Assembly (NCBI RefSeq): GCF_030272615.1
Contig: NC_081411.1
Coordinates: 824,598,397 to 824,662,396, forward strand
Direction of reading: 5' to 3'
Length of the DNA: 64,000 bases
From: Cryptomeria japonica
Lineage: Eukaryota > Streptophyta > Pinopsida > Cupressales > Cupressaceae
The position numbers were made by a program, and so were the translations under genes. This document shows positions 61,691 through 64,000 of this stretch, piece by piece. Position 1 is the first letter of the stretch, and each line of letters opens with the position of its first letter. The notes under the pieces were generated by a model. The model made no database searches, was not told the DNA's origin, and was given only the letters and a program-made list of their open reading frames with translations.

Positions 61691-62745
61691 AAATCAATAG
61701 AACTATGTGGTTTCAATTGAAGCTACAGAAGTTTTCTTAAAGAAAAATATGAAATCAACCATGCCCTTAAGAATTTTGATAGAACCCTTGGAATTTTCAT
61801 TGACATCAGATTTCAAAAATTATCGCTCAAACCAAAGCCATCAGGTATACATACTAACCATTTACTGAAATATCTAGTTTGACCAAAATGGTAAATCTAT
61901 TGTATCGAAGAAACCCATCATTATTTCATCGACAAGTGACTTATCGAATGGACTTGAGCCTCAATGATTTCCAAAAGTGGCTCATCAAGAATATTATTTT
62001 CACTGATAGATGGTATGTCGAGGAAACCATGGGAAGATCTCATCGACAAGACTTTTCAAGGAAAATAGCATGTCGAAGAATCACAAAAGATGTTGACCGA
62101 AGATGGTTTTCTCACCAAAGAATAAGACATCGATGAAACACGACAGATTACCATCGAAGACTTGTTATCGGCCATACATAAAGAGTCAAAGGAGAGTATT
62201 TTTCTTTTACCAAAAGGGGAGATTTCATCGACGCCAGTGCAGATATAACACATGAGATAAATCCTTTTGATGAAAGTGAAGAGGTCGATGAAGTCATAAA
62301 TCTCCTTGATGATGATGGTAGTTTTATCGAAACTAAGGAGACATCGATGAAACTTTAAATTTCAAGGGAAGATAAAGTTATGCTACCGAAGTACATAATT
62401 CCATCGAAAAAGGGTACGACCATAAAACTAATGAGCATCGATGGCTAATATGAAGTGCTGCTAGACGAATGATTCCTTTCTACCACGAGGATCAATACAA
62501 GTCTTAATAAAGTCACTTCATCATGGATTCAAATAAATGCCTCTATGATTGTTGTGCAACTAGTAATGGTTACCAATAAAATCACCATGAATACTTGATA
62601 AATTGGCAAAAAGGGAAACACTTCTGAGCAACACTTAAAAATTTTATAGTGAGTTCTCGTGAACCGAAAAGTTTTGAGATCAAGTTCTCAAGTGGTTTAC
62701 CCTGAATTCAAGTAAGTCTTTCACTCTCAAAGCTCTGTAGTGATA
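61691..62745 (+). other. Non-coding, TCGA-rich stretch upstream of ORF L
   Basis: No convincing gene. From 61901 to 62450 there are 14 TCGA tetramers in 550 bp, mostly as CATCGA(A/C/T) or TGTCGA, against AT-rich surroundings. This could be the LTR or leader of the element that carries ORF L, but no LTR end or PBS was recognised. The short frame at 61879-62136 overlaps these repeats and has no known product. Confidence 0.45.
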
Positions 62746-64000
62746 ATGGAGGGGTCATCTTCTAAAAAGAATAGGGCTAGGAAAGTTAAAGAGACCTAGC
62801 CCATGGAAGACAAACCTAAGAGGCGGAAAAGGAAGGGCACTCTTTGGCCCAGGACCTAATTGACCAATGCCCTGCATCAAGCCTTAGGTCTAAGAAAGTT
62901 AAAATGGATGAGGAAGGTCTGGAGGATATATTTGAAGGCCTAGGAGATACATGGACAGAGATAAAGGGTCATAAATTGTTTATTTTTGGGTATATATGAA
63001 GGAGTGCAGCCGAGCCTGTGAATAACTTGTGGAGGCTAAATTTGGGGAAATTGGTAGTGGCTAATGTTTTTGTGAATGTTGAACTTATGAAATCCCTAGC
63101 CAAAAATTATGAACCCAAGACCAGGACAATATGTGATTATATGGGGAGACCAGTATTGTCAATTACCAAGGAAATTATTGACACTGTGTTTGATTTAGAT
63201 TAGGGATTCGAAGAGAAAATTGATACAAATAAATTGACACAAGAGTACTTCAACCTAGAGGAAGTCTATAAGAGGTGGAGACTCCTTATCCATAGACCCA
63301 GGGTTGCAGGATCGATAGTGCCATTTGATAAAGATAACAAAGCTCCATATGATGTCAATTTGTTTCATCCCTATTTCAAGTATACATATTACTATGTTGC
63401 TCAGGTTTTGGGAAAAGAGGCTCATCCCTTGATGGATATCATGGCTATGGTAATCTGTGCAGATTTGCAATCTAAAGATCCCCAGTTATTTGATTTTTTT
63501 ACCTATCTTGTTGATGCCATCAATCATGGACTAGAGAAATTGAAAGGAGATGTGATTAATGTACATTTCAACTATTATTTTGTTCTTATGCATATGCTAT
63601 TGTATGTCGGTCAAGACAAAGGGCTATGGCCAAATGAGTTGTGCATTAGGGCATATGATAAAGTTGGGGTAAGGAAGCCTATGAAGCTATGGGTATCTTC
63701 ATGGGACCAAAGATACAGAAACAGCTAATACTAGCACTTTGAGGAATATTTTGTTAAGACATTAAATAGATTATTGGGATACCTATGTGATCATGCTTTG
63801 TGTCTTGAAATTCAGATATTCTTGAGGTCGAAGGATTAAGGTAAAGATATGGAAATTGAGCACAACTGGAGATATTTTTTATTGTTTTTAGGATTGCACT
63901 CAGATAAGAGTGTATGGATTTGAGGGAAAACCATATATATTGCCTATCACTATGCCTAACAGAGTGGCACGCCTAGAGATTGTCAAGCAGTTGTCAATAG
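62746..64000 (+). pseudogene. ORF L: third non-pol element-type protein, runs off the window
   Basis: I do not recognise a named family. It starts at the ATG at 62746 (MEGSSSKKNRARK) with a basic N-terminus (KPKRRKRKG) and two stops, then shifts near 62870. The readable frame covers 63018-63203 (MGRPVLSITKEIIDTVFDLD) and 63234-63728 (EEVYKRWRLLIHRPRVAG, NYYFVLMHMLLYVGQDKGLW). A degenerate continuation runs to the window end. The ITKEIIDTVF stretch parallels ITKEAVKAITGL in the G ORF and the MLLYVGQDKG stretch parallels hydrophobic segments in G and H; this is by eye only. It carries no gag or pol motif. A diverged host gene cannot be excluded, but the frame damage and setting argue for a retroelement ORF. 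Confidence 0.6.

Noticed and set aside
63018-63728. Host gene fragment
   Set aside because: It is interrupted by stops and a shift, lies amid retroelements and parallels ORFs inside G and H, so a mobile-element ORF is more likely. Kept as a pseudogene with moderate confidence.

Overview
This window is a stack of plant LTR retrotransposons with no recognisable host gene, rRNA gene or tRNA gene. The host is a seed plant with a large, repeat-dense genome. A conifer or other gymnosperm is my guess from repeat density and LTR style only; no single-copy gene is present to confirm it. Nearly every open frame is a broken piece of Ty1/copia or Ty3/gypsy gag-pol, or of a long extra ORF carried by elements that lack pol. 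Primer binding sites matching the 3' end of initiator Met-tRNA (TGGTATCAGAGC and variants) mark most elements.

The nesting can be resolved from target-site duplications (TSDs) and reading frames. Level 0 is a minus-strand copia relic, called J (about 813-3154, apparently resuming at 60588). A 376-bp TRIM-like element sits at its left (437-812). Level 1 is GYP1, a chromodomain Ty3/gypsy element of J's 5' LTR (3155-60582, TSD ACAAT). GYP1 holds two level-2 insertions: copia element A (4035-11651, TSD AGGAC) and a very large pol-less element H (12129-55727, TSD AATTT/AAGTT) that splits GYP1 gag. H holds four level-3 insertions: copia B (12823-20405, TSD AGTCC/GGTCC), copia C (20451-38518, TSD CATAG), a 4.25-kb solo-LTR-like block F (39983-44234, TSD GTTAC) and the pol-less LTR element G (47024-54791, TSD CATGT). 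At level 4, minus-strand copia D (21131-32751, TSD GTGAC) lies in the 5' LTR of C, and an AT-rich insert M (about 49121-50276) lies in the ORF of G. At level 5, a 4.14-kb solo-LTR-like block E (21812-25948, TSD CTTTA) lies in the 3' LTR of D. Removing H from GYP1 and F from H, with one TSD copy each, rejoins the reading frames.

The right edge (60588-64000) holds the start of a TNT1-like copia element K (LTR, PBS, gag) and then the start of a third element-like ORF, L. G, H and L each carry a long ORF unlike gag-pol. G and H share a layout: globular N-terminal part, charged low-complexity middle, coiled-coil C-terminal part. These ORFs, and the palindrome array upstream of the H ORF, are the least explained parts of the window.

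All the coding regions are dead: premature stops (many at expected Gln, Trp or Arg codons), single-base frameshifts and lost catalytic or zinc-binding residues. No element here looks able to move by itself.
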